Below are positions 25,498-33,676 of a stretch of DNA of 64,000 bases, piece by piece (the first letter of the stretch is position 1; each line of letters opens with the position of its first letter). This DNA comes from Ilyomonas sp965277535 (GTDB lineage: Bacteria > Bacteroidota > Bacteroidia > Chitinophagales > Chitinophagaceae). The notes beneath the pieces were generated by a model. That model searched no databases. It was not told the origin of the DNA and worked only from the letters and a program-made list of their open reading frames with translations. Where the stretch lies: assembly GCA_965277535.1 (NCBI GenBank), contig OZ255825.1, positions 4,464,001 to 4,528,000 of the forward strand, read 5' to 3'. The position numbers and the translations under genes were made by a program.

Positions 25498-28299
25498 TTA
25501 TCTAGTTGAATTTGTTGGTAATGATAAGGAAATTGATTGTTCTTTTATATTCCAGCCCTCGGTTTTTAATGAAGGAACGATGTTATTTAATTTATCAGCA
25601 TTACAGCTTATAATTACCGTTTTACTTTCACCAGCAGGGATAGAAAAATAATTATCCGACCAGAAACTGGGTAGTATTTCTTCTTCGCCATTCATTAATT
25701 GAGGATTGATAAAAAAAGCAAGCTGATTGGAAACATTACTAAACTGTACTGTCCATTGGTATGTGTTGGAGACCATTTTTATTTTTATAATTCTCACCTG
25801 TAACGAAGCGTTTGACATTTTCGGCAAAGAAGTAAAATTGTGAGCTGGCGCCATCCAATATACATTTTGAGAAATGGTCTCTCCACTTTTATTTTTTAAT
25901 TGCAAACTGACAAATGAAATACCTTTTTGTTTTTGCAACATATTTGCGATGGGTAAAATCTCTTTTTCACTTGTTGTATCTGCATTGATAATTCCGGTTT
26001 GTTTAAATAAAGAACTGCCATTCATGTCAGTCATATTCACACTGAATGAAAGTTGAGATTGTGCATGATAAGTACGGTTGATAACAGCAACAGCAGAATC
26101 GTCTAAGTTCAATTGAATATGCACCGGCTCGCAGGCGTCTTTCATAAAATAATAGCCTGCATTCGGCTCCAGATACCAATCATAAATTTGCCAGATAACA
26201 CTTGGAAAAGCAGCGTTCAGTTTCCAAAGCATTACACCACCTGTTTCATTTAATTTATGCCCGGCGGCTTCAAAAATACTTCGGTAACCACCGGCATTCA
26301 GCAATTGCATTTTTAAAGAAAAATCTTTCATGCTTATTGGCTCGCCATAACGCTGAACCATCGCATTATAATAGGTTTCGTAATGACCATTGCCGGAGCA
26401 GGCATCATGATAACCCCAGGTATTGTTCAATGGATAAGGCAAACTGCTATCAGGCACAAGGTTGCCTATATTTTTTGCCAGTGTATTGTAAGGCGGCTGC
26501 GAAGGCAAACCGGTTTCATCCTTAAACACCCAGCCTTTGCCGCCATTAATTAATTTATAATACTCTGCATCATCCAGCCATGTATAAGGGCCGCCGCTAT
26601 ATACACCAGCAGGTTTATCGTCGGGCCAGGAACCTTTCCAACCGGGCGCTTGTTTGGCAAAACCGGAAGAAGAAGGAATGAACGGGCGCGTGCCATCAAG
26701 CGTAGAAACATTATCGCGCATCGCATCATACAATTCTTTCCGGGCATGACCTTCATTGCCACCCGTCCACACCAATAAGCTCGCATGATTGCGGATGCGA
26801 TAAATTGTGCTTACAATATTTTTTATATATACATTGCTTTGCAAAGGATAATTTACCGAGCCTTTAAACTCGCCATGCGTATCGCCGGTAACCCAGAAGT
26901 CTTGCCATACAAGCATTCCATAACGGTCGGCAGCTTCATAAAATTCGTCTGTTTCGCCTAAACCACCGCCCCAAATGCGCACGAGATTCACATTGGCATT
27001 CCTGCACAAATGCAATTCGTCATCATATCGAAGAGAATCGCGGTTGAGCATCATATCAGGCACCCATGCGCCGCCATCCAAATGAACTCTTTTTCCATTT
27101 ACATAAAAATCGCGGCGTGTCCAGCCGTTTACATCTACTGCATTTGAACTTACCGTACGGATACCAAAAACAAAAGAAGTATCATCACTAATCTGGTTAC
27201 CGTTTACATATTGCAAACGAAGCCGGTACAAATTTGCGTCGCCATAATTGTTTGGCCACCAGAGATGCGGTTTGTTGATGATTAGTTCTTTTACATCGCT
27301 GGCAGAAAACTGCAGATCTTTGTTTTCGCCTGAATTTAAAGAAGCCTCTTTTGTAAAGAAAATGGTAGTTCCGGTAAAATTTTCAGCACTGATAGTTACA
27401 CGCAATTGTCCTTTTTGTTGTTGATTGCTGTGATTGATGACAGAAAAAGAAAGCGATAATTTGGCAATACTTGTATCGGGCAAATGGGGCAAATCTGTTT
27501 TTATAAAAGCATGGCTGATGGTAACCTGCCCGCTTGTTCGCAAGTACACTGGTAGCCAGATGCCCATGTTCCGGTCATGCACTTCAGGAATCCAATCCCA
27601 GCCAACAGAACTTAGCATGGTTACGTTCTTGCCGATATCGCCGGTGGGTCCGCCATTTGGATAAAAATCACCCAAAGCATCTAATTGGGGATGTGATGGC
27701 AAACCGGGATAATCCAGCGGATAAATTTTTACAGCCAGCGCATTGTTTCCGCCAACTTGTACCGCATTGCTTACATCTAAACTGTACTCGGCAAACATGC
27801 CCGCCATTTGCGAAGAGTCGGCAATTTGTTTTCCATTTACCCAAACGTCTGCCCTGTAATTGATGCCTTTAAAAATAAGCTGAAAATGCTTGCCTTCGTC
27901 TCCCGCAGGAACACTAAATTCGGTGCGATACCAATAAGGTTTTTTCCAGGGATTGGGATCGTTTGGTAGGAAGCTATATTTTTCTAATCCATATTGATGA
28001 TTGAAAGAATCTGATGCGTCAGGTATCAGCATATTGTTCATACCAATGTATGGATCGGGGTATATTTTATTAGCTACCAAACCCGTAAGCACTGTACAGG
28101 GAACTGTAACAGGAAACCAGTAATCTTTCGGCTGATAATTAGCTACAGAAACAACATTGCCCGGCGCCGTAACAATAACTGAAGATTGTAATGTAAAGTT
28201 GGTGAGCTTTACTTGTTTCACATTATCCTGTGCCCAAACTTTATTGGCAAAAACAAAAACGGCAACAGAAAAAAACAATCTGTAAAAAAGATATTTCAT
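25498..28299 (-). CDS. GH2 family exo-glycosidase (exo-β-glucosaminidase/β-mannosidase-like)
   Basis: 933 residues with signal peptide (…FVFANKVWAQ). Order: GH2 sugar-binding β-sandwich (about 45-250; PYWYRTEFSVP, FKGINYRADVWVNGKQI), immunoglobulin-like domain (about 260-385), (β/α)8 catalytic barrel (about 390-680; DGGAWVPDMMLNR, LVRIWGGGLGETDEFYEAADRYGMLVWQD), and C-terminal β-domains. E516 in WTGGNEG is the likely acid/base and E595 in FKDETGLPSQ the likely nucleophile; their 79-residue spacing and flanks resemble the exo-β-D-glucosaminidase (CsxA-like) and β-mannosidase branch of GH2, not LacZ. It should release single sugars from the non-reducing ends of imported or surface oligosaccharides. 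It lies between a divergent rpiA and the β-propeller/SusC/SusD genes on the same strand. Confidence 0.9.
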   Translation of the reverse strand: MKYLFYRLFFSVAVFVFANKVWAQDNVKQVKLTNFTLQSSVIVTAPGNVVSVANYQPKDYWFPVTVPCTVLTGLVANKIYPDPYIGMNNMLIPDASDSFNHQYGLEKYSFLPNDPNPWKKPYWYRTEFSVPAGDEGKHFQLIFKGINYRADVWVNGKQIADSSQMAGMFAEYSLDVSNAVQVGGNNALAVKIYPLDYPGLPSHPQLDALGDFYPNGGPTGDIGKNVTMLSSVGWDWIPEVHDRNMGIWLPVYLRTSGQVTISHAFIKTDLPHLPDTSIAKLSLSFSVINHSNQQQKGQLRVTISAENFTGTTIFFTKEASLNSGENKDLQFSASDVKELIINKPHLWWPNNYGDANLYRLRLQYVNGNQISDDTSFVFGIRTVSSNAVDVNGWTRRDFYVNGKRVHLDGGAWVPDMMLNRDSLRYDDELHLCRNANVNLVRIWGGGLGETDEFYEAADRYGMLVWQDFWVTGDTHGEFKGSVNYPLQSNVYIKNIVSTIYRIRNHASLLVWTGGNEGHARKELYDAMRDNVSTLDGTRPFIPSSSGFAKQAPGWKGSWPDDKPAGVYSGGPYTWLDDAEYYKLINGGKGWVFKDETGLPSQPPYNTLAKNIGNLVPDSSLPYPLNNTWGYHDACSGNGHYETYYNAMVQRYGEPISMKDFSLKMQLLNAGGYRSIFEAAGHKLNETGGVMLWKLNAAFPSVIWQIYDWYLEPNAGYYFMKDACEPVHIQLNLDDSAVAVINRTYHAQSQLSFSVNMTDMNGSSLFKQTGIINADTTSEKEILPIANMLQKQKGISFVSLQLKNKSGETISQNVYWMAPAHNFTSLPKMSNASLQVRIIKIKMVSNTYQWTVQFSNVSNQLAFFINPQLMNGEEEILPSFWSDNYFSIPAGESKTVIISCNADKLNNIVPSLKTEGWNIKEQSISLSLPTNSTR

Positions 28300-28373
28300 A
28301 AAAATTTTTTGGCTTGATGAATAAGGAGAATTAGTTAATAACCATTTCTATTTTAAAAATAAAATCGCTAAAC

Positions 28374-29063
28374 CTATACAATAACTTTATTTTTTTCAAT
28401 CACTTTAATTCCTTCCTTTCCGGCAATAATGGCTTTGCTTGCCATATTGTAAAATAAAGATGTTTCAACTACGCCGGTAATGCTTTTCATTAGAGGATTG
28501 ATTTGAGAAAGTTCGGGCAATTTAGCAAACCATACATCAATCAAATGATTGTTGTTTTCAGTAATAATAGCATCGTTTGTTGTTTTGTTTTTTCTAATAA
28601 CTGCTTTTATATCAACAAATTTTTGATGCAGCCTTTTCATTACAAAATTGACTGCCTGCGGTAAAATTTCAAGCACCAAAGGGAAGGTTGTATTCAATTG
28701 TTCGGCGTACTTTGAATCGTCTCCTACCAATACAAATTCATTTGCCATCGAGGCAAATAACTTTTCGTTCGTATGAATGCCACCGCCGCTTTTAAAAGCA
28801 TTGAGGTCTTTATCAAACTGATCGCAGCCATCGAAATAAATATGAAGATTCGATACACCGGATATATGGTGTACCACAAAACCATTTTTTTCTAATAAAG
28901 CTTTTGTGGCTTCGGATGAAGTATAAATTCGTATGTTGGTTTTCTTTTGTTCCAATAAGTATTCAACCATGTACGCCATCGTTGTGCCCATGCCTAAACC
29001 AACAACAGAGCCATCTTCAATAAACGTAACGGCTTTCTTAGCTGCTTCCTTTTTAAAATCCAT
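28374..29063 (-). CDS. rpiA: Ribose-5-phosphate isomerase A (divergent)
   Basis: 229 residues. It interconverts ribose 5-phosphate and ribulose 5-phosphate in the cytosol. The RpiA active site is intact: D78 and D81 in FDGCDQ, K91 in FKSGGG, E100 in TNEK; the phosphate loop is GLGMGTT (residues 22-28, usually GLGTGST) and SSEAT at 49-53. GVVETSLF near residue 195 matches GVVExGLF. DGCDQ in place of DGADE and the changed phosphate loop mark it as a divergent member, so a related aldose/ketose phosphate could be the substrate. It sits in a carbohydrate locus between a periplasmic TIM-barrel enzyme and a GH2 enzyme, with 64- and 74-base gaps, which suggests co-transcription. Confidence 0.85.
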   Translation of the reverse strand: MDFKKEAAKKAVTFIEDGSVVGLGMGTTMAYMVEYLLEQKKTNIRIYTSSEATKALLEKNGFVVHHISGVSNLHIYFDGCDQFDKDLNAFKSGGGIHTNEKLFASMANEFVLVGDDSKYAEQLNTTFPLVLEILPQAVNFVMKRLHQKFVDIKAVIRKNKTTNDAIITENNNHLIDVWFAKLPELSQINPLMKSITGVVETSLFYNMASKAIIAGKEGIKVIEKNKVIV

Positions 29064-29127
29064 TGGTGTTTATTTAGCATAGCAAATTACTCATTCATCC
29101 CTTGTATTTATAGAAGCAGGCTATACA

Positions 29128-29979
29128 TCACAACTTAATATCAGACTTAGCTAAATAATCATAATCGTAGGCAAGGCTTTCTAAAGCTGTATGTGCATAT
29201 TCTTCCTGCTCAATAAAATAATATTTCATTCCTGCTTCTTTCGCATGCTGAAACATGCCGGTAATATTTACCCCGCCTTTGCCAAACTCAACGCTATGCA
29301 TTTCTTTTAAATTCATATCTTTCAAATGCCATAAAGGAAAGCGGCCGGGATATTTTTTGAAATAAAGGAGAGGATCTTTACCAGCAGCTATTATCCAGCC
29401 CAAATCCATTTCCATCGTTACCAAATCGGGCTGCACATGATCGAGTAACACATCGTATAATACCTTACCGTTCTCTTCATCAAATTCTTCTTTATGATTA
29501 TGATAACCGAAAGTGATACCGGCTTTTTTACATTGCTCGCCGGCTTTGTTAAACAACTCTGCGCTCTTTTGATAATTCGCTACTGTTTGTCCCGATGAAG
29601 GTAATGTTGCACAAATCAAATACTGCTGACCTGCTTCAGCCGCTTCGTCAATCGACTGTTGCCAATCGTTATCAATATGTGTATGACCGCTGCGCAAAGT
29701 CATGCCATGATCGCTTACAATCTGTTTAATTTCTTTTGGCTTCAAACCATAATAATTACCCTTTTCACTTTTTGCAGATTCTATTTCTTTATAACCAATC
29801 TTAGCCAGCTTTACCAACGTGCCGGTGGCATCTTCTAACATTTCTTTGCGCACAGAATACAATTGCACGCCAACATCATTTTTCTTTGCAAGAGCACCTG
29901 CTTTTACTACATGAGACAAGAATAAGCTACCAACAGCCAGGCAAGAAGTTTCTTTCAAAAAAGTACGTCTGGTTTTCAT
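29128..29979 (-). CDS. Tat-exported sugar isomerase/epimerase-like TIM-barrel protein (paralogue)
   Basis: 283 residues, clearly homologous along its length to the protein at 14511-15398. Twin-arginine signal MKTRRTFLKETSCLAVGS (RR at 4-5), then the AP2Ec TIM barrel: VGVQLYSVRKEM, KIGYKEIESAKS, TFGYHNHKEEF near residue 160, VTMEMDLGWIIAAG, FPLWHLKDMN and YYFIEQEEY. The same metal-binding His/Glu/Asp strands are present. The protein is 12 residues shorter, mainly by a shorter loop before the QQYLICATL strand. It is a periplasmic enzyme on sugars or keto-sugars; specificity unknown. Downstream of the second β-propeller gene (78-base gap) and upstream of rpiA, all on the minus strand. Confidence 0.87.
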   Translation of the reverse strand: MKTRRTFLKETSCLAVGSLFLSHVVKAGALAKKNDVGVQLYSVRKEMLEDATGTLVKLAKIGYKEIESAKSEKGNYYGLKPKEIKQIVSDHGMTLRSGHTHIDNDWQQSIDEAAEAGQQYLICATLPSSGQTVANYQKSAELFNKAGEQCKKAGITFGYHNHKEEFDEENGKVLYDVLLDHVQPDLVTMEMDLGWIIAAGKDPLLYFKKYPGRFPLWHLKDMNLKEMHSVEFGKGGVNITGMFQHAKEAGMKYYFIEQEEYAHTALESLAYDYDYLAKSDIKL

Positions 29980-30057
29980 AAAGCAAACATTAAATAATTA
30001 AAAAAGCAAACATGAGCCATTGTTGAACAGCGCAGGTTTGCTGTATCGAAATTGAGG

Positions 30058-31566
30058 TTATTTAGTTTCAGTTATATCGGCCGAGTTACTGATAAAAGCA
30101 ATGTGCTTACTATCAGGCGACCACGATGGCGTATTGATAGTTCCCTGGCCACCATATACATAAGCAATCACTTTAGGTTCACCACCGGTAATTGGCATTA
30201 TCCGCAGGTAAACATGTTTGTAAAAAGGATGATCGTCAGGTCTTACTTCGTTGGGAAGAAAAGAAATAAATACGATTGATTTACCATCGGGAGAAATATG
30301 TGGAAACCAGTTGTCTAAACTGTCTTTTGTTACCTGTTCCTGCTCGCTGCCGTCAGCTTTCATTTTCCAGACCTGCATTAAACCCGAACGAACAGAATTG
30401 AAATAAATGTACTTGCCGTCAGGCGTGTATTCAGGCCCGTCGTCAAGCCCTGGCGCAGTAGTTAACCGAACTTCCTTGCCGCCGCCTGAAGGAACTTTAT
30501 AAATATCAAATTCTTTGTTCCGCTGTCCTGTAAACACAAGGCTTTGCCCGTCGGGCGACCAGCCATGCGTATAAGAAGGACCGATGGGTGTAATTTGTTT
30601 TGGTGTTCCTCCGGTGATAGGAACAGTGTAAACAATTGAGCCGCCTAAGTTTTGAACACCACTACTTAAGCCAAGCATCTTACCATCAAAAGAAATAACA
30701 TGGTCATTGTTATTATTTTTTATATCGCCTGTGTTAATCATTTGTGGCGTCCGGGTTGATAAATCGAATTTATAAATAGATCCTTCACTGTTATAGATTA
30801 AGCTTTTACCATCGGGTACCCAATTGGGCGCTTGTATAGAATTTGGTACCGAATAAATAATTTCCCGTTTGCCGCTTGCAACATCCAGCAGTTCGAGATG
30901 GCTGCCTAAATATTGTTTATAAGGAACTAAACTGGCAGGGGCCGGCACAGATATTCTTACGTTGCTGAAGACACCTGTTTCCACTACATCGGCGTTATGA
31001 GAGCCGACAAACAAGCCCACATACACATCATCGCCTAAGTCAATACCTGAGATGGAATCAACAGTAAACAACTGCCCGTAAGCAGCCGCCCGCATCATAT
31101 AAGTATTGCCCTTTCTTTCCAGTTGAAGAATGTTGGCTTTTGTGATTTTCATTTTATGCTCTTCGGTTTGTGCTCCTGCCGTTCTGCGAAACTGCAATGA
31201 CGTTAAGCCATCGCCATGTTCAACCGCATTTACATGCGCTGAGTTTCCATCCAAGCTCTTACGAACCATCCAGCCTACCTTGCGGTGATAATCAACCCAG
31301 TTGCCGAGGAATTCAGCTCTTGTATAAAGTATAAAATCACCCGTCATCTTCTTCCATACATACTGAAATTCATCATGGTCTGCCCATACATTGTAACCGG
31401 CACCGGAGATAACATATTGCTGCGTTTCAGGAATGTAAGTAGCCGAGCCTTGCTTTACATTGGTGCCCACATCTCCATGTCCTTCAAAGATGCCAACCCC
31501 ATTTTTTTGGGCAAAAACAAATTGAACAATAAACAAAACAAATACAAATACGAACGTTTTCTTCAT
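30058..31566 (-). CDS. Secreted ConA-like plus TolB/PD40 β-propeller protein (copy 2)
   Basis: 502 residues from the ATG at 31566, which begins the signal peptide (MKKTFVFVFVLFIVQFVFAQ); the frame runs 30 codons further upstream but that would place a second hydrophobic segment in front. Same architecture as copy 1: ConA-like domain (about 20-205; GSATYIPETQQYVISGAGYN, RKVGWMVRKSLDG) then PD40 blades (PNWVPDGKSLIYNSE, HGWSPDGQSLVFTGQ, PEYTPDGKYIYFNSV, PHISPDGKSIVFISF, PSWSPDSKHIAFISN). The last ~40 residues are nearly identical to copy 1, so the duplication is fairly recent or constrained. Candidate operator C lies about 105 bases upstream. Confidence 0.87.
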   Translation of the reverse strand: MKKTFVFVFVLFIVQFVFAQKNGVGIFEGHGDVGTNVKQGSATYIPETQQYVISGAGYNVWADHDEFQYVWKKMTGDFILYTRAEFLGNWVDYHRKVGWMVRKSLDGNSAHVNAVEHGDGLTSLQFRRTAGAQTEEHKMKITKANILQLERKGNTYMMRAAAYGQLFTVDSISGIDLGDDVYVGLFVGSHNADVVETGVFSNVRISVPAPASLVPYKQYLGSHLELLDVASGKREIIYSVPNSIQAPNWVPDGKSLIYNSEGSIYKFDLSTRTPQMINTGDIKNNNNDHVISFDGKMLGLSSGVQNLGGSIVYTVPITGGTPKQITPIGPSYTHGWSPDGQSLVFTGQRNKEFDIYKVPSGGGKEVRLTTAPGLDDGPEYTPDGKYIYFNSVRSGLMQVWKMKADGSEQEQVTKDSLDNWFPHISPDGKSIVFISFLPNEVRPDDHPFYKHVYLRIMPITGGEPKVIAYVYGGQGTINTPSWSPDSKHIAFISNSADITETK

Positions 31567-31903
31567 TCTGGCAAATGTTTTATTGAGTAAATAAAATAGA
31601 AAATAAAACAACAATAGAAAATAATAATTCTTCAAAATTAGAATATAGGCGAGCAAAAATTATATTTATCTACTACATCATTGCTACATCATGTAGTGAT
31701 TAGTGTTTTAACAGACAGTTTTGCACTACAACAAGCTTACGTCAAGCCCGATTCTATCGTTTATAAAACGAGAAAGGAATGAGTATTTAATTATAAAGAA
31801 GGTAAAAGAGAATACCATTATTGGCTGCATAGACAATTATAAAAATGACTATCACACGAAAGCTGTAAGTATAAAAACTACCACAGAATATTGTAATTGG
31901 TAT
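31567..31903. other. Intergenic region upstream of β-propeller copy 2
   Basis: 337 bases between the rsmI stop and the start at 31566. It holds candidate operator C (31671-31691) and no credible ORF. A TAnnTTTG-like TAATTTTG lies at 31633-31640 on the minus strand. Confidence 0.5.
31671..31691. promoter_or_regulatory. Candidate operator C: perfect tandem TGATGTAG repeat, 11-bp period
   Basis: Plus-strand CTACATCA at 31673-31680 and 31684-31691, i.e. TGATGTAG-n3-TGATGTAG toward the minus-strand gene at 31566. A 13-bp palindrome CTACATCATGTAG (31684-31696) overlaps the distal unit, so a third, inverted half-site may exist, as in operator A. Confidence 0.65.
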
Positions 31904-32569
31904 TTATTGTTTTCCTTCTATCACAATTACAATTTCACCCTTCACTTCTTTTGCTGAGAAATAATTGTGTATTTCTTGTAGTGTTCCTTTTTTATTTTCC
32001 TCAAATAATTTGGTGAGTTCTCGACTTACGCTGCATTGCCGTTCGGCACCAAAATACTCAATCAATTCTTTCAATGTTTTTACCAATCGCATGGGGCTTT
32101 CGTACAACACGATGGTTCTTTCTTCATTTGATAACAACGTAAGTAAAGTATGTCTTCCTTTTTTTAAGGGCAAAAAACCTTCAAAAACAAACCTGTTGAT
32201 GGGCAAGCCGCTGTTTACTAATGCTGGTACAAAGGCCGTTGCTCCTGGCAAACATTCCACCTGAATGTTGTTTTTAATACATTCTCTTACTAATAAAAAG
32301 GCAGGGTCAGAAATGCCGGGCGTTCCTGCATCGGTTATCAGCGCCATGTTTTTACCCGATGTTAATTGTTGAATAATCTGCTGAAGAATTTTGTGTTCGT
32401 TGTGCTGATGATAAGATGATAACGGCTTTTGAATGTTATAATGCTTAAGCAGTTTAGATGAGGTTCGCGTGTCTTCGCACAAGATAACATCAACGCTTTG
32501 CAATACTTCTAATGAGCGGAGTGTTATATCTTTTAGATTACCAATAGGAGTGGGGACAAGGTGAAGCAT
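31904..32569 (-). CDS. rsmI: 16S rRNA (cytidine-1402-2'-O)-methyltransferase
   Basis: 221 residues of the tetrapyrrole-methylase fold. RsmI 2'-O-methylates C1402 in the ribosomal decoding centre with SAM. Landmarks: LVPTPIGNLKDITLR at the N-terminus, CEDTRTSSKLL near residue 31, LITDAGTPGISDPA near 78 (SAM binding), and YESPMRLVKTL near 152 (usually YESPHR). It lacks the small C-terminal domain of the E. coli protein, as is usual in Bacteroidota. It starts 4 bases after purS, in a pssA-purS-rsmI operon. Confidence 0.95.
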   Translation of the reverse strand: MLHLVPTPIGNLKDITLRSLEVLQSVDVILCEDTRTSSKLLKHYNIQKPLSSYHQHNEHKILQQIIQQLTSGKNMALITDAGTPGISDPAFLLVRECIKNNIQVECLPGATAFVPALVNSGLPINRFVFEGFLPLKKGRHTLLTLLSNEERTIVLYESPMRLVKTLKELIEYFGAERQCSVSRELTKLFEENKKGTLQEIHNYFSAKEVKGEIVIVIEGKQ

Positions 32570-32573
32570 TGGG

Positions 32574-32819
32574 TTAATTCACCATTTCAATTTCATAAAA
32601 TTCCATCACCGGATTTGCCAACAGTTTTTTAGCAGCATCTTCGGCAAGTGAACGGGCTTCATTTTCACTGGCTGCGTTGATCTGCATGGTTATGTGCTTG
32701 CCAATGCGAACGTCCTGCACACCATGCAAATTGAGATTTTGCAAACCACCTAAAACGGCTTTCCCCTGTGGGTCTAACAAATCTTTTAGCGGCATTACTT
32801 TTATCTGAACGTTATACAT
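32574..32819 (-). CDS. purS: Phosphoribosylformylglycinamidine synthase subunit PurS
   Basis: 81 residues, the normal size of PurS, the small bridging subunit of the PurSQL FGAR amidotransferase (fourth step of purine synthesis). Typical features: MYNVQIKVMPLKDLLDPQGKA at the start, GVQDVRIGKHI in the middle and a C-terminal NPVMEFYEIEMV strand. purQ and purL are not nearby. It overlaps the upstream pssA by 8 bases and precedes rsmI by 4, so it is co-transcribed with both. Confidence 0.92.
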   Translation of the reverse strand: MYNVQIKVMPLKDLLDPQGKAVLGGLQNLNLHGVQDVRIGKHITMQINAASENEARSLAEDAAKKLLANPVMEFYEIEMVN

Positions 32820-33630
32820 GATGTTGTAAAGTTGATGGTTTAAAAATCAAAGATAAAATCACATAAGCAATAAACGCAACAGGCACCGCCAGCCAGCCAC
32901 CGATAAATGCAGTAATAATGGTAATGAAAGCAATAATGATAAACGGCAACAATGATTTTACAGACGCGTTTGTAAATTTCAAAGCGAGCATTGGTAACGT
33001 AGAAACCATAAGATAACTAACAATTGCAATCACTGCATACCAAAACCATTGATTCAAAAAAAGGGCAAAAACAAACGGGCGATTGATGAAGAAATAAATA
33101 AGAGGAAACGATGCAATCAACAATCCTGCGGCTGGAATAGGAACGCCCTTGAAGCCATAGCTCTGGCCAGTATCAATGTTAAATCTGGCAAGGCGATAAG
33201 CACCCGCACAGGGAATGATAAAAGCCGGTAAAAGCCATGCTGTATTTACATTTAAGCCATCTGGCAATTGTGAAAAGCTATACCTCAAAAATGTATAAAT
33301 AATAAAACCGGGAGCCACACCAAAGCTTACAACATCGCTCAACGAATCTAACTGTACGCCTAAAGAAGATGTTGCCTTAAAAAGCCTTGCTACAAAGCCA
33401 TCTAAAAAATCTATTACGGCTGCACAACCAATAAAAATAGAACCCCAAACCATTTGTTGCGGAAGAACAACAAGGCTGGTTCCACTATCGTCAGTGGTTG
33501 TAGTTAATCCGGGTTGAAGAATGGAAACAATAGCAAGACAACCGAATACAAGATTTAAAAGTGTGAGGATATTTGGAATTATAAACAATACGTTTCTTTC
33601 TACGGAACTTACAGCGTTTGAGTTGTTCAT
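32812..33630 (-). CDS. pssA: CDP-diacylglycerol–serine O-phosphatidyltransferase
   Basis: 272 residues with about seven membrane segments. The CDP-alcohol phosphotransferase motif is complete: the DG-x2-AR-x8-G-x3-D-x3-D pattern reads DGFVARLF…SLGVQLDSLSD (about residues 78-100). It makes phosphatidylserine from CDP-DAG and serine in the inner membrane, the precursor of phosphatidylethanolamine. RLARFNID near residue 145 is characteristic of the type II PssA group. The distal part has a loop rich in aromatic residues and a final membrane hairpin. It starts 46 bases after the SPFH gene and overlaps purS. Confidence 0.93.
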   Translation of the reverse strand: MNNSNAVSSVERNVLFIIPNILTLLNLVFGCLAIVSILQPGLTTTTDDSGTSLVVLPQQMVWGSIFIGCAAVIDFLDGFVARLFKATSSLGVQLDSLSDVVSFGVAPGFIIYTFLRYSFSQLPDGLNVNTAWLLPAFIIPCAGAYRLARFNIDTGQSYGFKGVPIPAAGLLIASFPLIYFFINRPFVFALFLNQWFWYAVIAIVSYLMVSTLPMLALKFTNASVKSLLPFIIIAFITIITAFIGGWLAVPVAFIAYVILSLIFKPSTLQHHV

Positions 33631-33676
33631 TCAAGCCCGGATTTTATTTATCAGAATTAAGTTTTTATTATTCCAA

